Shown in pieces: positions 7,412 through 15,529 of a stretch of 64,000 bases of DNA. Both the position numbers and the translations under genes were made by a program. Every line of letters begins with the position of its first letter. Position 1 is the first letter of the stretch. Below the pieces are notes generated by a model. That model saw nothing but the letters and a program-made list of their open reading frames with translations, had not been told where the DNA came from and ran no database searches. This DNA comes from Candidatus Thorarchaeota archaeon (GTDB taxonomy: Archaea; Asgardarchaeota; Thorarchaeia; Thorarchaeales; Thorarchaeaceae). Location: NCBI GenBank assembly GCA_008080745.1, contig SHMX01000004.1, positions 62,001 to 126,000 on the forward strand, given 5' to 3'.

Positions 7412-9979
7412 GTGGCCAGGAAAACGAAATCAAAGACCGTTCAATCTACACTTGGAGATTTGGTAGAAACCGAGTCTAAAACAGATTCAAAGAAGGGAAA
7501 AAAAACCATGAGTCGAAAAAAAGCAACTAAATCAGAGAAAACCACCTCCAAGCTTGACATGAAGAAACTACCTGGAGTTGGGGCAAAAACGCGAGATAGT
7601 CTCATTGAATCTGGTTATAGTACTGTTGAAAAGATAGCGAAATCTAAACCTGCCACCATCTCCAAGAAGGTTGATGGCATAGGAGAATCTACTGCTGAAA
7701 AAATAGTCACAGCAGCTAAAGATATGATCAAGGCAAGTAAACCCGACAAGAAAACCAAAAGGAAGAAACCATCCAAATCAAAGAAAACCACCTCCAAGTT
7801 CGATATGAAGAAACTACCTGGAGTTGGAGAAAAGACTCGTGATAGCCTCATTGAATCTGGTTATAGTACTGTTGAAAAGATAGCTAAAACAAAACCTGCC
7901 ACCATTTCCAAGAAGGTTGATGGCATAGGGGAATCTACTGCTGAAAAAATAGTCACAGCAGCTAAAGATATGATTAAAGCAAGTAAATCCACTAAGAAAA
8001 CTACCAAAAGTAAAAAATCCACTAAATCCAAACCTTCTTCGAAAGTAGATATCAGTCTGGATGAGTTACCTGGGATTGGTTCCAGCACGAAAGAAAAGCT
8101 AATCGAAGCTGGTTATGATTCTATTGATAAAATCGCTTCCGCTGAAACTAGCACTCTTGCTAAAAAAGTTGAAGGGGTAGGCAAAAAAACCGCTACAGAT
8201 GCTATTGCTGAAGCCAAGAAATTAATGAAGACAGACAAACCCCAACCAAGTAGAAAGAAGAAGACAAAGCCAAAGGAATCAGCATCCAAACCCTCACCTG
8301 ATAAGAAATTACTTTTGAAAGATTTACCAGGAATAGGAAAGAAGACTGCTGAAAAGATGGAGGAATCAGGATATGATTCCGTGGTAAGAGTTGCACGTGC
8401 AACACCGGAATCAATTGCCAAACGCGTCAGTGGTATAAGCACTTCAATGGCACAGGATATTGTTGAGGTAGCAAAGGAGCTCGTCAAAAAACAACAAATG
8501 GATGAGATGGCCCAATCAACTAGTACAGAAACCGTACCCGAAGACAAAGCTGAAATGGAAACTGAAGAAGAATCGAAGAAAGAGAAGAAAACACCAAAGT
8601 CTCGAAAGAGCAAGAAAACAAAGAAAGAGAAAACAAAAGAACCCGAGAGTGATAAATCCAAAGTGACTCCCAAAAAGACCTCAAAGAAGCGAACTAGGAA
8701 AAAGCGGACACATAAAACCCCGCAACAAATCCTCGAAGAAAAGAGATCAAAAATCGTCAAGAAGAAATCAGGATTACCCGTGCCAAAAACCATCGTAGCA
8801 CTTACGAAAGAAATGAAAGACAAATGGGCTGTTGCAGAAGCACGAGAGGCTGCCTTTCAGGCTGGGGAACTTTCTGATGAAGAAATGGCTGGAATAGAAG
8901 AAACAATAGAGGTTCTAGACCTGACTCGCAATGAAACAAAGCAGAAGGTAGTAGAGGTTGCCAGGGAGATTCTTCAAGAAACTATGGTGACTGGTCGTCC
9001 AGCTTTTGAAATTCCGAAGAGGTCATCAAGCAATATAGTTTGGGATGAAATACGAGACCTCCTTCTTCTAGGCATGGATACTGTTTCTCGACCATACCAT
9101 TCTCTTGGGAGTGTTGTTGATGCCACTCGTACTGCGAGAGTAATGGAAATAGTCTTTCAGCTTCTAGAGTCCAACCTTCATGCAACGAAACGAGAAGTAT
9201 TCTATAGTGATGTGAATCTCTTTAGAGATCAGAAATATAGTGATAGAATTCTGGAAGATGTTGCATCAATGCTTCACACAACTCGTGATAGTATACATGT
9301 TGTAGCATCTGCTAGGGGCTCTGCTATGGGTCGAGTAGTAATTAGAGATGGTGGTGATCTCATTGACCTGACAAAAATGGGTACTGGAGGATGGGCAATC
9401 ACTCCTTTCCTTGATCAGGTTGAGATTGTGGAAAGCGATGCTGAATATATTCTACTATCTGAGAAGGACGCCGCTGTAATGCGTCTGGCTGAAGCAAAAT
9501 ATTGGAATCGTGAACCCTGTATTGTATTAACTGGAAAGGGTTCAGGAGATATTGCAACGCGTGCATTTCTTAAGAAGTTAGTTAAGGAGCTTGAAATACC
9601 TGCCTTTGCCCTGGTGGATTCGGATCCTTATGGACACTATATCTATTCCGTTTTCCTTCGTGGAAGTAAAAGATTAAGCTACGAATCTCCTTTTATTGCT
9701 ACTCCTGAATTGAAACTACTTGGTGTGCTTTCAAGAGATCTCGATGAATACAGTATCCCAAAGGCTGTCAGGATACCCATGGAGGCAACTGACATTAAAC
9801 GTGTAAAGGATATGATTGATGAGCCATTTGTAAAGTCCAACAAGGAGTGGGTAAAGGATCTCAAACTCATGCTTAAAATTAAAGAAAAAGCAGAGATACA
9901 AGCTTTTGCCAGTCACTCTTTCAGTTACCTTACAGATGAATATATACCTACCAAGCTTGAAACTGGTGACTGGATTTAG
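7412..9979 (+). CDS. top6A: DNA topoisomerase VI subunit A with N-terminal array of four RadA-like HhH modules
   Basis: DNA-cleaving subunit, homologous to Spo11. The C-terminal ~395 residues are the canonical subunit: winged-helix segment KREVFY with the catalytic tyrosine at 598, Toprim acidic residues at E684 (LLSEKDA) and D736/D738 (VDSDPYG). The first ~460 residues are not part of the usual subunit (~360-390 aa). They hold four helix-hairpin-helix modules at about 42-110, 124-192, 211-272 and 299-358, each with LPG(V/I)G near its start and a second hairpin near its end (GIGEST in modules 1-2, GVGKKT in 3, degenerate in 4), joined by Lys/Ser-rich linkers. A very basic, glutamate-mixed linker spans 359-455. 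The modules closely resemble the N-terminal domain of RadA encoded at 17460. GTG start with GGAGGA 9 nt upstream; cotranscribed with top6B. Confidence 0.95.
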   Translation: MARKTKSKTVQSTLGDLVETESKTDSKKGKKTMSRKKATKSEKTTSKLDMKKLPGVGAKTRDSLIESGYSTVEKIAKSKPATISKKVDGIGESTAEKIVTAAKDMIKASKPDKKTKRKKPSKSKKTTSKFDMKKLPGVGEKTRDSLIESGYSTVEKIAKTKPATISKKVDGIGESTAEKIVTAAKDMIKASKSTKKTTKSKKSTKSKPSSKVDISLDELPGIGSSTKEKLIEAGYDSIDKIASAETSTLAKKVEGVGKKTATDAIAEAKKLMKTDKPQPSRKKKTKPKESASKPSPDKKLLLKDLPGIGKKTAEKMEESGYDSVVRVARATPESIAKRVSGISTSMAQDIVEVAKELVKKQQMDEMAQSTSTETVPEDKAEMETEEESKKEKKTPKSRKSKKTKKEKTKEPESDKSKVTPKKTSKKRTRKKRTHKTPQQILEEKRSKIVKKKSGLPVPKTIVALTKEMKDKWAVAEAREAAFQAGELSDEEMAGIEETIEVLDLTRNETKQKVVEVAREILQETMVTGRPAFEIPKRSSSNIVWDEIRDLLLLGMDTVSRPYHSLGSVVDATRTARVMEIVFQLLESNLHATKREVFYSDVNLFRDQKYSDRILEDVASMLHTTRDSIHVVASARGSAMGRVVIRDGGDLIDLTKMGTGGWAITPFLDQVEIVESDAEYILLSEKDAAVMRLAEAKYWNREPCIVLTGKGSGDIATRAFLKKLVKELEIPAFALVDSDPYGHYIYSVFLRGSKRLSYESPFIATPELKLLGVLSRDLDEYSIPKAVRIPMEATDIKRVKDMIDEPFVKSNKEWVKDLKLMLKIKEKAEIQAFASHSFSYLTDEYIPTKLETGDWI
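7536..7987 (+). repeat. Tandem DNA-level duplication inside top6A
   Basis: The segments 7536-7741 and 7782-7987 (206 bp each, period 246 bp) differ at about 16 positions by my count, about 92% identity. They encode HhH modules 1 and 2. Modules 3 (~8041-8226) and 4 (~8306-8485) are diverged copies. This points to a fairly recent expansion. Confidence 0.85.
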
Positions 9980-9991
9980 TTCCAGTCACCC
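9964..9991 (+). terminator. Hairpin plus T-tract terminator after top6A
   Basis: The stem GGTGACTGGA / TCCAGTCACC (10 bp at 9965-9974 and 9981-9990) includes the TAG stop and is followed by CTCTCTCTTTTTTC. Confidence 0.7.
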
Positions 9992-10105
9992 TCTCTCTTT
10001 TTTCATCTATTAAATACCTGTTCAGAAAATGATTCTAATTCCTTTTTGGATAAAGTGATAAGCAGATTCTCTAATACATAAACAATAGTTAAACGGGGTT
10101 GAATT

Positions 10106-11026
10106 ATGCCAGTAGAAGAGCTAGATAATTTGGAAGTCATTGATGCCCATGCCCACTTTTTCACCTATTCGATGCTGAAGGAATGGTTTTCAGATCCTAA
10201 GAATGTTGAGCGAATGAAAGCTCGAGTCAAATATCAGACTGATGTAGGAAAATTTGAGTTACCAGATGAAGAGTGGGATATAGGACAGATGTGGATTGAT
10301 GAAATGGATAGGTATGGTATATCTGCAATGGGTATGATGATTAGTCCTCAGGCTTGGGATGAATTCAATGAGGCAAGGAAAAAATTTCCTGGGCGATTTC
10401 TTGGATATGCTCAAATAGATCCAGATCAAGATCCTGTTGAAACTGTGAAACGAGCGGGGAGGGATGGATTTCAAGGCATTAAGCTATATCCAAGCTCGGG
10501 GAAACACCATGTATATGAGAGAGACCTTTTCTACCCAATCTATGAGGAGGCAAAGAAAAATAACTTGTTGGTCATTATCCATTTTGGAATAACAATTGGA
10601 AATGAAGCAAATTTACGGTATGGAAATCCTTTGGACATCCAAAGACCTGCTCTTGATTTTCCAGAACTTAATTTCATGATTGCCCATTTTGGTGCTGGAT
10701 TCTTTCGAGAGGTACTAATGTTAATGTATCAGACAGAGAATGTTGTCATGGATAGCAGTGGAAGTAATAGCTGGATGACATATCTTCCATATGATTTGAC
10801 AATTCAAAAAATATTCGAGAAGGCTCTTCGAGCAGGTGCCTCCTGTCGCATTGTTTTTGGGACCGATTCTTCCTTTTTCCCCCGTGGCTTTAGGTACAAC
10901 ATTCTTGAGGAGCAATATCAGGCAGTTAAAGCATTATGTCCCCAGCTTTGTTATTCAGATGAAGACATTTCTCTGATCTTTAAGGAGAATATACTGCGGC
11001 TTACTGATTTTCAGCTTGACATCTGA
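10106..11026 (+). CDS. Amidohydrolase-family metal-dependent hydrolase (TIM barrel)
   Basis: A 306-residue protein of the amidohydrolase_2 / ACMSD-like group. It starts with the metal-binding DAHAHFF. It has a strand-end histidine in VIIHFGI, IAHFGAG further on, and the conserved acidic FGTDSSF near the C terminus. The family hydrolyses or decarboxylates small molecules at a zinc site; the substrate here is unknown. It is transcribed alone after the top6A terminator and converges on the zinc-ribbon/TPR gene with a 2-nt gap. Confidence 0.82.
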   Translation: MPVEELDNLEVIDAHAHFFTYSMLKEWFSDPKNVERMKARVKYQTDVGKFELPDEEWDIGQMWIDEMDRYGISAMGMMISPQAWDEFNEARKKFPGRFLGYAQIDPDQDPVETVKRAGRDGFQGIKLYPSSGKHHVYERDLFYPIYEEAKKNNLLVIIHFGITIGNEANLRYGNPLDIQRPALDFPELNFMIAHFGAGFFREVLMLMYQTENVVMDSSGSNSWMTYLPYDLTIQKIFEKALRAGASCRIVFGTDSSFFPRGFRYNILEEQYQAVKALCPQLCYSDEDISLIFKENILRLTDFQLDI

Positions 11027-11028
11027 TT

Positions 11029-12315
11029 TCATGCACGCATAATTTTCTTCTCAAGCTTGCCAAGCCGTTTATGCTCATCACCAAGTTTGTACTTCTCTGC
11101 AGCTTGTTTATATTTCTTTAAAGCTCCCCTACTATCTCCCTTTTTGGAAAAGGTATCCCCTTCGGATTCTAATTCTTTACCCCAGTCTCTGTAGCTCTCT
11201 CTAACTTTCTCAGCACATTTCGCTCTCTTTTTTGCGTCTGTAGTGAACATAAAAATTTCTCTAGCTTTTCGATATTGTACAATAGCCCATTCATATTCAC
11301 CAGATTTCTGGTGTCTCTCTGCAAGGTCATAATGGTCTTGAGCCATCTCTCCATAACCTTTGTCGATAAGCTGGGTACAATCTTCAATCATCTTTTCGTT
11401 ATTAGCTCGTTCATAGAGTTTCTTGGCTTTTTCGAATGATTCTATACTTTCTTCGTATTCTCTTTCTTCAAGATGTCTTTCTCCAGCCTCTATTCTTGCT
11501 TGACCCATTGCCTCATAAACATAAGGAGGATATTCGAATTCATCACCCGTAAGAGATATTCCACAGTTTGGACATGATGGAGTATCCAATTCTTTCATCG
11601 GTTCTTCAATTCTAACTCTATCAGGTTTTCCCACTACTACATCTATAAAATCTCTACTTACACCTCTACCCTCGGGGAAAAGATGGGCTACAGCATCTCG
11701 TGTCTTGTCCTCTTCTTTATCCGTAAACAAATGAGATGGAGTGGCCTCTGGGACATCAACTACTTTTGGAGGTTCTACCTCATCAAAGGGCATACCTTCC
11801 TTTACATCGGACTCGACCTCATCCCATGTCATATCCGCAGGTGATTCCTCATATTCTTTAACAACAAAATCCGGGGGTGTATCTGATACTCTAGGTGGTT
11901 CAATTTCTTTTAGCCCTCCTAACTCTTCAACACTGTCTTCGACTTCCCATTTCAGTTCATCTGCAGTTGCAGGAGTTGTGGGTTCATCTAATGGAATATC
12001 ATCTGGCAAATCTGATTCCTCTTCAATACCTAAAAGGTCATCTGGAATCTCTGGAAGTTCTGCTCCTGAATCCATCTTTTCTTCTGTTGGTGAGCTTGTT
12101 GGATCATCCTCAAAAAATGCCAAAGCCTCTGCCATCAGTTCCTCGTCCTGTTCATCAAATTCAATTTCTTCATTTGATAATTCTGGTTCTTCATATGGTT
12201 TGGTATCAGCTACTGGTTCGACATCTTCTGGGATTCGTGCACCACATTTTATGCAAAATGTCGAACCCATTCCTATTTTTTGACCACATTCTGGACATAT
12301 TATTGATGGAGACAT
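11029..12315 (-). CDS. Zinc-ribbon protein with acidic linker and TPR-like repeats
   Basis: Residues 8-30 form a double-CxxC zinc ribbon (CPECGQ...CIKCGA). Residues ~33-235 are very acidic, Pro/Glu/Asp-rich and probably disordered. A single CPNC knuckle sits near 248. The C-terminal ~160 residues contain at least three helical hairpins of TPR type, such as ERHLEEREYEESIESFEKA and AERHQKSGEYEWAIVQYRKA. The architecture suggests a cytosolic scaffold binding proteins or peptides. I do not recognise a named family. ATG start with TAGGTAGG upstream. Confidence 0.6.
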   Translation of the reverse strand: MSPSIICPECGQKIGMGSTFCIKCGARIPEDVEPVADTKPYEEPELSNEEIEFDEQDEELMAEALAFFEDDPTSSPTEEKMDSGAELPEIPDDLLGIEEESDLPDDIPLDEPTTPATADELKWEVEDSVEELGGLKEIEPPRVSDTPPDFVVKEYEESPADMTWDEVESDVKEGMPFDEVEPPKVVDVPEATPSHLFTDKEEDKTRDAVAHLFPEGRGVSRDFIDVVVGKPDRVRIEEPMKELDTPSCPNCGISLTGDEFEYPPYVYEAMGQARIEAGERHLEEREYEESIESFEKAKKLYERANNEKMIEDCTQLIDKGYGEMAQDHYDLAERHQKSGEYEWAIVQYRKAREIFMFTTDAKKRAKCAEKVRESYRDWGKELESEGDTFSKKGDSRGALKKYKQAAEKYKLGDEHKRLGKLEKKIMRA

Positions 12316-12396
12316 TCTTTGACCTACCTAGGCTATACACTTAGAGCTATGCTAAAGCGCATATGAACAATTTTGGTATCATTGTACCAGTTCTCG

Positions 12397-13032
12397 TTAC
12401 AAATACACAATTGGAACATATAGGATTGTGTATGTGGCTATAGTAATCAATACACCCATAGTGACTCCCATTATTGATTGGATGAGGGTATGTTGCTTAA
12501 GATATGTTCTGGACCAAACCACTCCAATCCAAAGAAGCACCACTGGTAGTGCTAGTATTCCGTATATGAATATGAGTGCTGTTCCAGGTCCACCAACTCC
12601 AGCTCCATGAACCGATACTTTTGAAACCTGATTGGCGATCAGCACTCCAGTTGTTACTGTAATATATGCCGCTGAGAGCACTCGCATGACATCACACTGT
12701 AATAATCCATAGATGATATACGCAAGCATGTACCATAAAATAGCATTCAAGAAGAATTTCGGTCTATTTGCACGTTCTGATACATCTAAATCAACACTTC
12801 CTTTCCATGCCGCAAGGATTATGGGTACAACTGGTAAAATCACCATGAACATTATGCAGATTAGAATCACTTCTACATATCCGAGAATCGGGCCAAGACC
12901 AATTGGTGAAGTTAGTGCAATGATAATCCCTACATAGAGGTTGATTAGCGGTGCCGGTGTTAATCTTGATACTGTTCGTGCTACAGTTAATCTATCACCC
13001 TCTAGATCAATTAACTCATCGTTGTATTGCAT
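12397..13032 (-). CDS. PAP2-type membrane phosphatase-like protein
   Basis: A 211-residue protein with five or six hydrophobic segments. It shows a degenerate form of the three PAP2 signatures: D-x6-RP in place of K-x6-RP (ERANRP, ~residue 90), SVHGAG for PSGH, and SRTYLKQH matching SR-x5-H, with Gln at the usual final Asp. This suggests a lipid-phosphate phosphatase-fold protein in the membrane, but the replaced Lys and Asp leave activity uncertain. It may be a membrane-anchored phosphatase of isoprenoid or lipid phosphates. Confidence 0.6.
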   Translation of the reverse strand: MQYNDELIDLEGDRLTVARTVSRLTPAPLINLYVGIIIALTSPIGLGPILGYVEVILICIMFMVILPVVPIILAAWKGSVDLDVSERANRPKFFLNAILWYMLAYIIYGLLQCDVMRVLSAAYITVTTGVLIANQVSKVSVHGAGVGGPGTALIFIYGILALPVVLLWIGVVWSRTYLKQHTLIQSIMGVTMGVLITIATYTILYVPIVYL

Positions 13033-13185
13033 TTCTTCTCAATCCAATTATTTCATGGTATTCTTCTCTATTCAGTTCCATATCTGTTAAAAGGAATCCC
13101 CATTTTCCGATAGGTGTTTATTACAGTAAACCTTTTCTTACCGAAATCACCAGTTGACTAGACGGGGTTTTACAAAAAGAACCCG

Positions 13186-13512
13186 TTGGGGATGTGCAAA
13201 AACATGCCAGCAATGCCAAAACGCGAGATCTTTGAACAAATAATTCAGAACATTACGAGCAAATATCCTGACGTGTATGCTGCGTTGTTTATCAGCCCTG
13301 AAGGATTTCCAATCAACTCTTGGGGTCTATCAATGGAGCGAGCAGAGGAGGTATCAGCACTGCTAAGTTCTCTGATAGGAAAAACGAAAGAAATTATCTT
13401 CCAAGTGAAGGAAGGAGCAGATATGCAATTTATAGATGTCCAGACAACCCAAGGTCGAATACGAATTGCTCCACAACCTGAATACATCCTTGTGACCATG
13501 GCACACGCATAG
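13186..13512 (+). CDS. Roadblock/LC7-domain protein
   Basis: A small protein of about 100 residues made of one roadblock/LC7 domain: an N-terminal helix (REIFEQIIQNI), the strand AALFISPEGFPINSW, a central helix beginning ERAEEVSALLSSL, and two closing strands. Such domains dimerise and often act with small GTPases as regulators or scaffolds. The frame opens at TTG 13186, but ATG at 13204 or 13213 is an equally good start. The PAP2-like gene is divergent, and the ABC cassette follows. Confidence 0.75.
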   Translation: MGMCKNMPAMPKREIFEQIIQNITSKYPDVYAALFISPEGFPINSWGLSMERAEEVSALLSSLIGKTKEIIFQVKEGADMQFIDVQTTQGRIRIAPQPEYILVTMAHA

Positions 13513-13534
13513 ACAAATTAGCAATAAGTAAGAT

Positions 13535-13555
13535 ATGGCATTCAATGAACGCCAT
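13535..13555 (+). terminator. Possible imperfect hairpin terminator
   Basis: ATGGC pairs with GCCAT around an inner TTCA/TGAA stem, followed by CTCCTCTT. It lies between the roadblock gene and the ABC cassette. Confidence 0.35.
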
Positions 13556-13601
13556 CTCCTCTTGTGTCAAACTTTATAGGCTTTGATAGTGAGCTCCATA
13601 T

Positions 13602-14543
13602 TTGGGGAATGTATTGGCCGATATTGCTTTCTCTACTACCAATCTAACAAAATTATATGGACTGACTACTGCACTGGATAGAGTTGATGCTGAAGCACCT
13701 CTAAGGTCCGTTGGTCTTCTGGGCCCTAATGGTGCAGGGAAAACCACTCTAATTCGAATATTATTAGGTCTTATTTCTCCAACTTCGGGCTCCTTCAAAG
13801 TATTGGGTTTGGATGCTTCAGAATCGATGAATGAGATACGTGATAGGATTGGGTATTCTCCTGAGTTTTCACCCATGATTCCTGAAGTAAGTGCTATGAA
13901 GTATGTGGCTTTCATGGGACAACTTTCGGGGCTTAAATCAGTAGAGGCTTCACAACGAGCACATGACACACTCCATTATGTTGGTCTAGGTGAGGAAAGG
14001 TATCGTCCCTTGCGTGAATTTAGTACTGGCATGATGCAGAAATGCAAACTTGCGGCTGCGCTGGTACATGATCCTGATTTTGTTATATTGGACGAACCGA
14101 CGGATGGACTTGACCCAAAAGGAAGAAAACAGATGCTTGATCTAATCAAGCGTTTATATACCGAGGAAGGAAAGAGCGTAATGGTATCATCTCATCTTCT
14201 CTTTGATGTTGAGAAGGTTTGCGATTATGTACTTGTATTAGGCCAGGGCAAGCTGATATCTGCTGGTAGTATTTCTGAACTTCTCATGAGTGACTCGGAT
14301 GTTATCCGTGTTCGCATAAAAGGTGATTCCAGTCGTTTTGCAGAATTATTACGTAATAAAAATCTGGAAGTCACACTCGATGATGGTTACCTCGATGTTG
14401 CACGTGTTGATAACATCGAGATGATTTTACTTGAGGAGATTCATCGAGACCCAAATGTGAGTCTCCGATATATGGGACGAAGAAAACAAACCCTTGAGGA
14501 CGTATTTGTTTCTATTGTTGAAGGGAGAAGTGATATGGAATGA
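13602..14543 (+). CDS. ABC transporter ATP-binding protein
   Basis: ATPase of an ABC-2 exporter. Walker A GPNGAGKTT, signature region EFSTGMMQK (an atypical LSGGQ), Walker B VILDEPTDGLDP and the H-loop SSHLL are present. The C-terminal ~90 residues match the extension typical of drug/antibiotic-export ATPases (DrrA/CcmA group). The TTG at 13602 opens the frame, but TTG at 13614, with GGGG 6-7 nt upstream, may be the true start. It overlaps the next permease gene by ATGA, which implies translational coupling. First gene of a four-gene cassette (13602-17307). Confidence 0.88.
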   Translation: MGNVLADIAFSTTNLTKLYGLTTALDRVDAEAPLRSVGLLGPNGAGKTTLIRILLGLISPTSGSFKVLGLDASESMNEIRDRIGYSPEFSPMIPEVSAMKYVAFMGQLSGLKSVEASQRAHDTLHYVGLGEERYRPLREFSTGMMQKCKLAAALVHDPDFVILDEPTDGLDPKGRKQMLDLIKRLYTEEGKSVMVSSHLLFDVEKVCDYVLVLGQGKLISAGSISELLMSDSDVIRVRIKGDSSRFAELLRNKNLEVTLDDGYLDVARVDNIEMILLEEIHRDPNVSLRYMGRRKQTLEDVFVSIVEGRSDME

Positions 14544-15529
14544 GTGATGAGAAAAAGACAGATGATACCTATGTTCGAAAATTTGGATTTCGTCGTTTTT
14601 CTGGTGTCCGTGAGAATCGTATCAACCGGGTTATTACTGTTGCTTGGTTCAATCTTATTGAATCAATAAAGCAGTCTGGATTAACTAAGTTGCTACTTAT
14701 TTTCATGTTCTTTTCGTTACTAATTCAAGATGCCCTTCTTATCGTTTTAAGCACGTTTCTTCCCTTTGGAATTATTGGGGACATTACAATCACCGAATTA
14801 TTTCGGGGTGCATACATCGATTCGGTTCTTGGTATGGTTTCTCTTACCAATCGAATTACAACTCCATTAACGGCATCCATGAGCTTTTTTACATCCTTTA
14901 CCTCTGTGACAACGAGTTTTATCTGGTTACTTCTTTTAGTAAGAATCGGGGGCGGGCTAATTGCTGATGATCGTCTCTATAGAACGACAGAGATGTATTT
15001 ATCCAGAATATCAAGGATTGAATATCTGATTGGCAAATTAGGAAGTCTCGTCATTTTCTCATGCATTATCGTGGTACTTCCCGCACTGATTCAATTCTTC
15101 TTGTTAGGAGCTGGTCTTCAAATCGATTTATTATTTCATCTTGACCTCCTGTTCTGGGCATTCGGTTTTACCTTTACTGCGGCAGTAATTTTGAGTTTCT
15201 TTGTTTTATCAATCTCCAGTCTTACTGAGCGTAGAAACGTTGCAACATTAGCCTCGTTTATACTAGCTCTCTCATTGTCGATTCTTCCTACGGCGATAGG
15301 TGGAGCTTTTGCAACCGGTACAGCGTTTCTTGCCTTAGATTTTGTAGGATGCATTGCTGTTTCTGCTCTAGTTATCCTAGGTTTTGATTCCATTTTGGTG
15401 AATTTTCAGACTGTTGATTTGTTCGATAACGCTGGTTTTGAGGCATATATGAGCTTTGCAAGTACTTTGGTTGTAGTTCTTATTTGTGGCGTAATTATGG
15501 TGAATTTTATGTATCGGGAGGGCAGCTAA
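14540..15529 (+). CDS. ABC-2 type permease
   Basis: A 329-residue membrane protein with six hydrophobic segments after a ~45-residue cytosolic N terminus. It overlaps the upstream ATPase by 4 nt and the downstream ATPase by 1 nt. Position and topology indicate the membrane half of an ABC-2 exporter. The sequence RIGGGLIADDR resembles the cytosolic loop of ABC-2 permeases near the second membrane segment. Substrate unknown. Confidence 0.75.
   Translation: MSDEKKTDDTYVRKFGFRRFSGVRENRINRVITVAWFNLIESIKQSGLTKLLLIFMFFSLLIQDALLIVLSTFLPFGIIGDITITELFRGAYIDSVLGMVSLTNRITTPLTASMSFFTSFTSVTTSFIWLLLLVRIGGGLIADDRLYRTTEMYLSRISRIEYLIGKLGSLVIFSCIIVVLPALIQFFLLGAGLQIDLLFHLDLLFWAFGFTFTAAVILSFFVLSISSLTERRNVATLASFILALSLSILPTAIGGAFATGTAFLALDFVGCIAVSALVILGFDSILVNFQTVDLFDNAGFEAYMSFASTLVVVLICGVIMVNFMYREGS

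Noticed and set aside
7536-8485. Minisatellite or mobile-element origin of the repeats
   Set aside because: Units keep frame, hairpin motifs and conserved hydrophobic positions, as expected for selected protein modules; no terminal repeats or target duplications are seen.
7615-8823. Long minus-strand open frames opposite the HhH repeats of top6A
   Set aside because: They arise from the Lys-rich AAG/AAA codons of the real gene, which read as Phe/Leu on the other strand; no ribosome sites or family resemblance.
11741-12344. Ser/Leu-rich frames opposite the acidic region of the zinc-ribbon/TPR gene
   Set aside because: Shadow of Glu/Asp-rich codons; low complexity and no start signals.
15484-15528. 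Upstream TTG start for the second ABC ATPase
   Set aside because: It would overlap the permease by 46 nt, while ATG 15529 has an excellent ribosome site and a TAATG junction.
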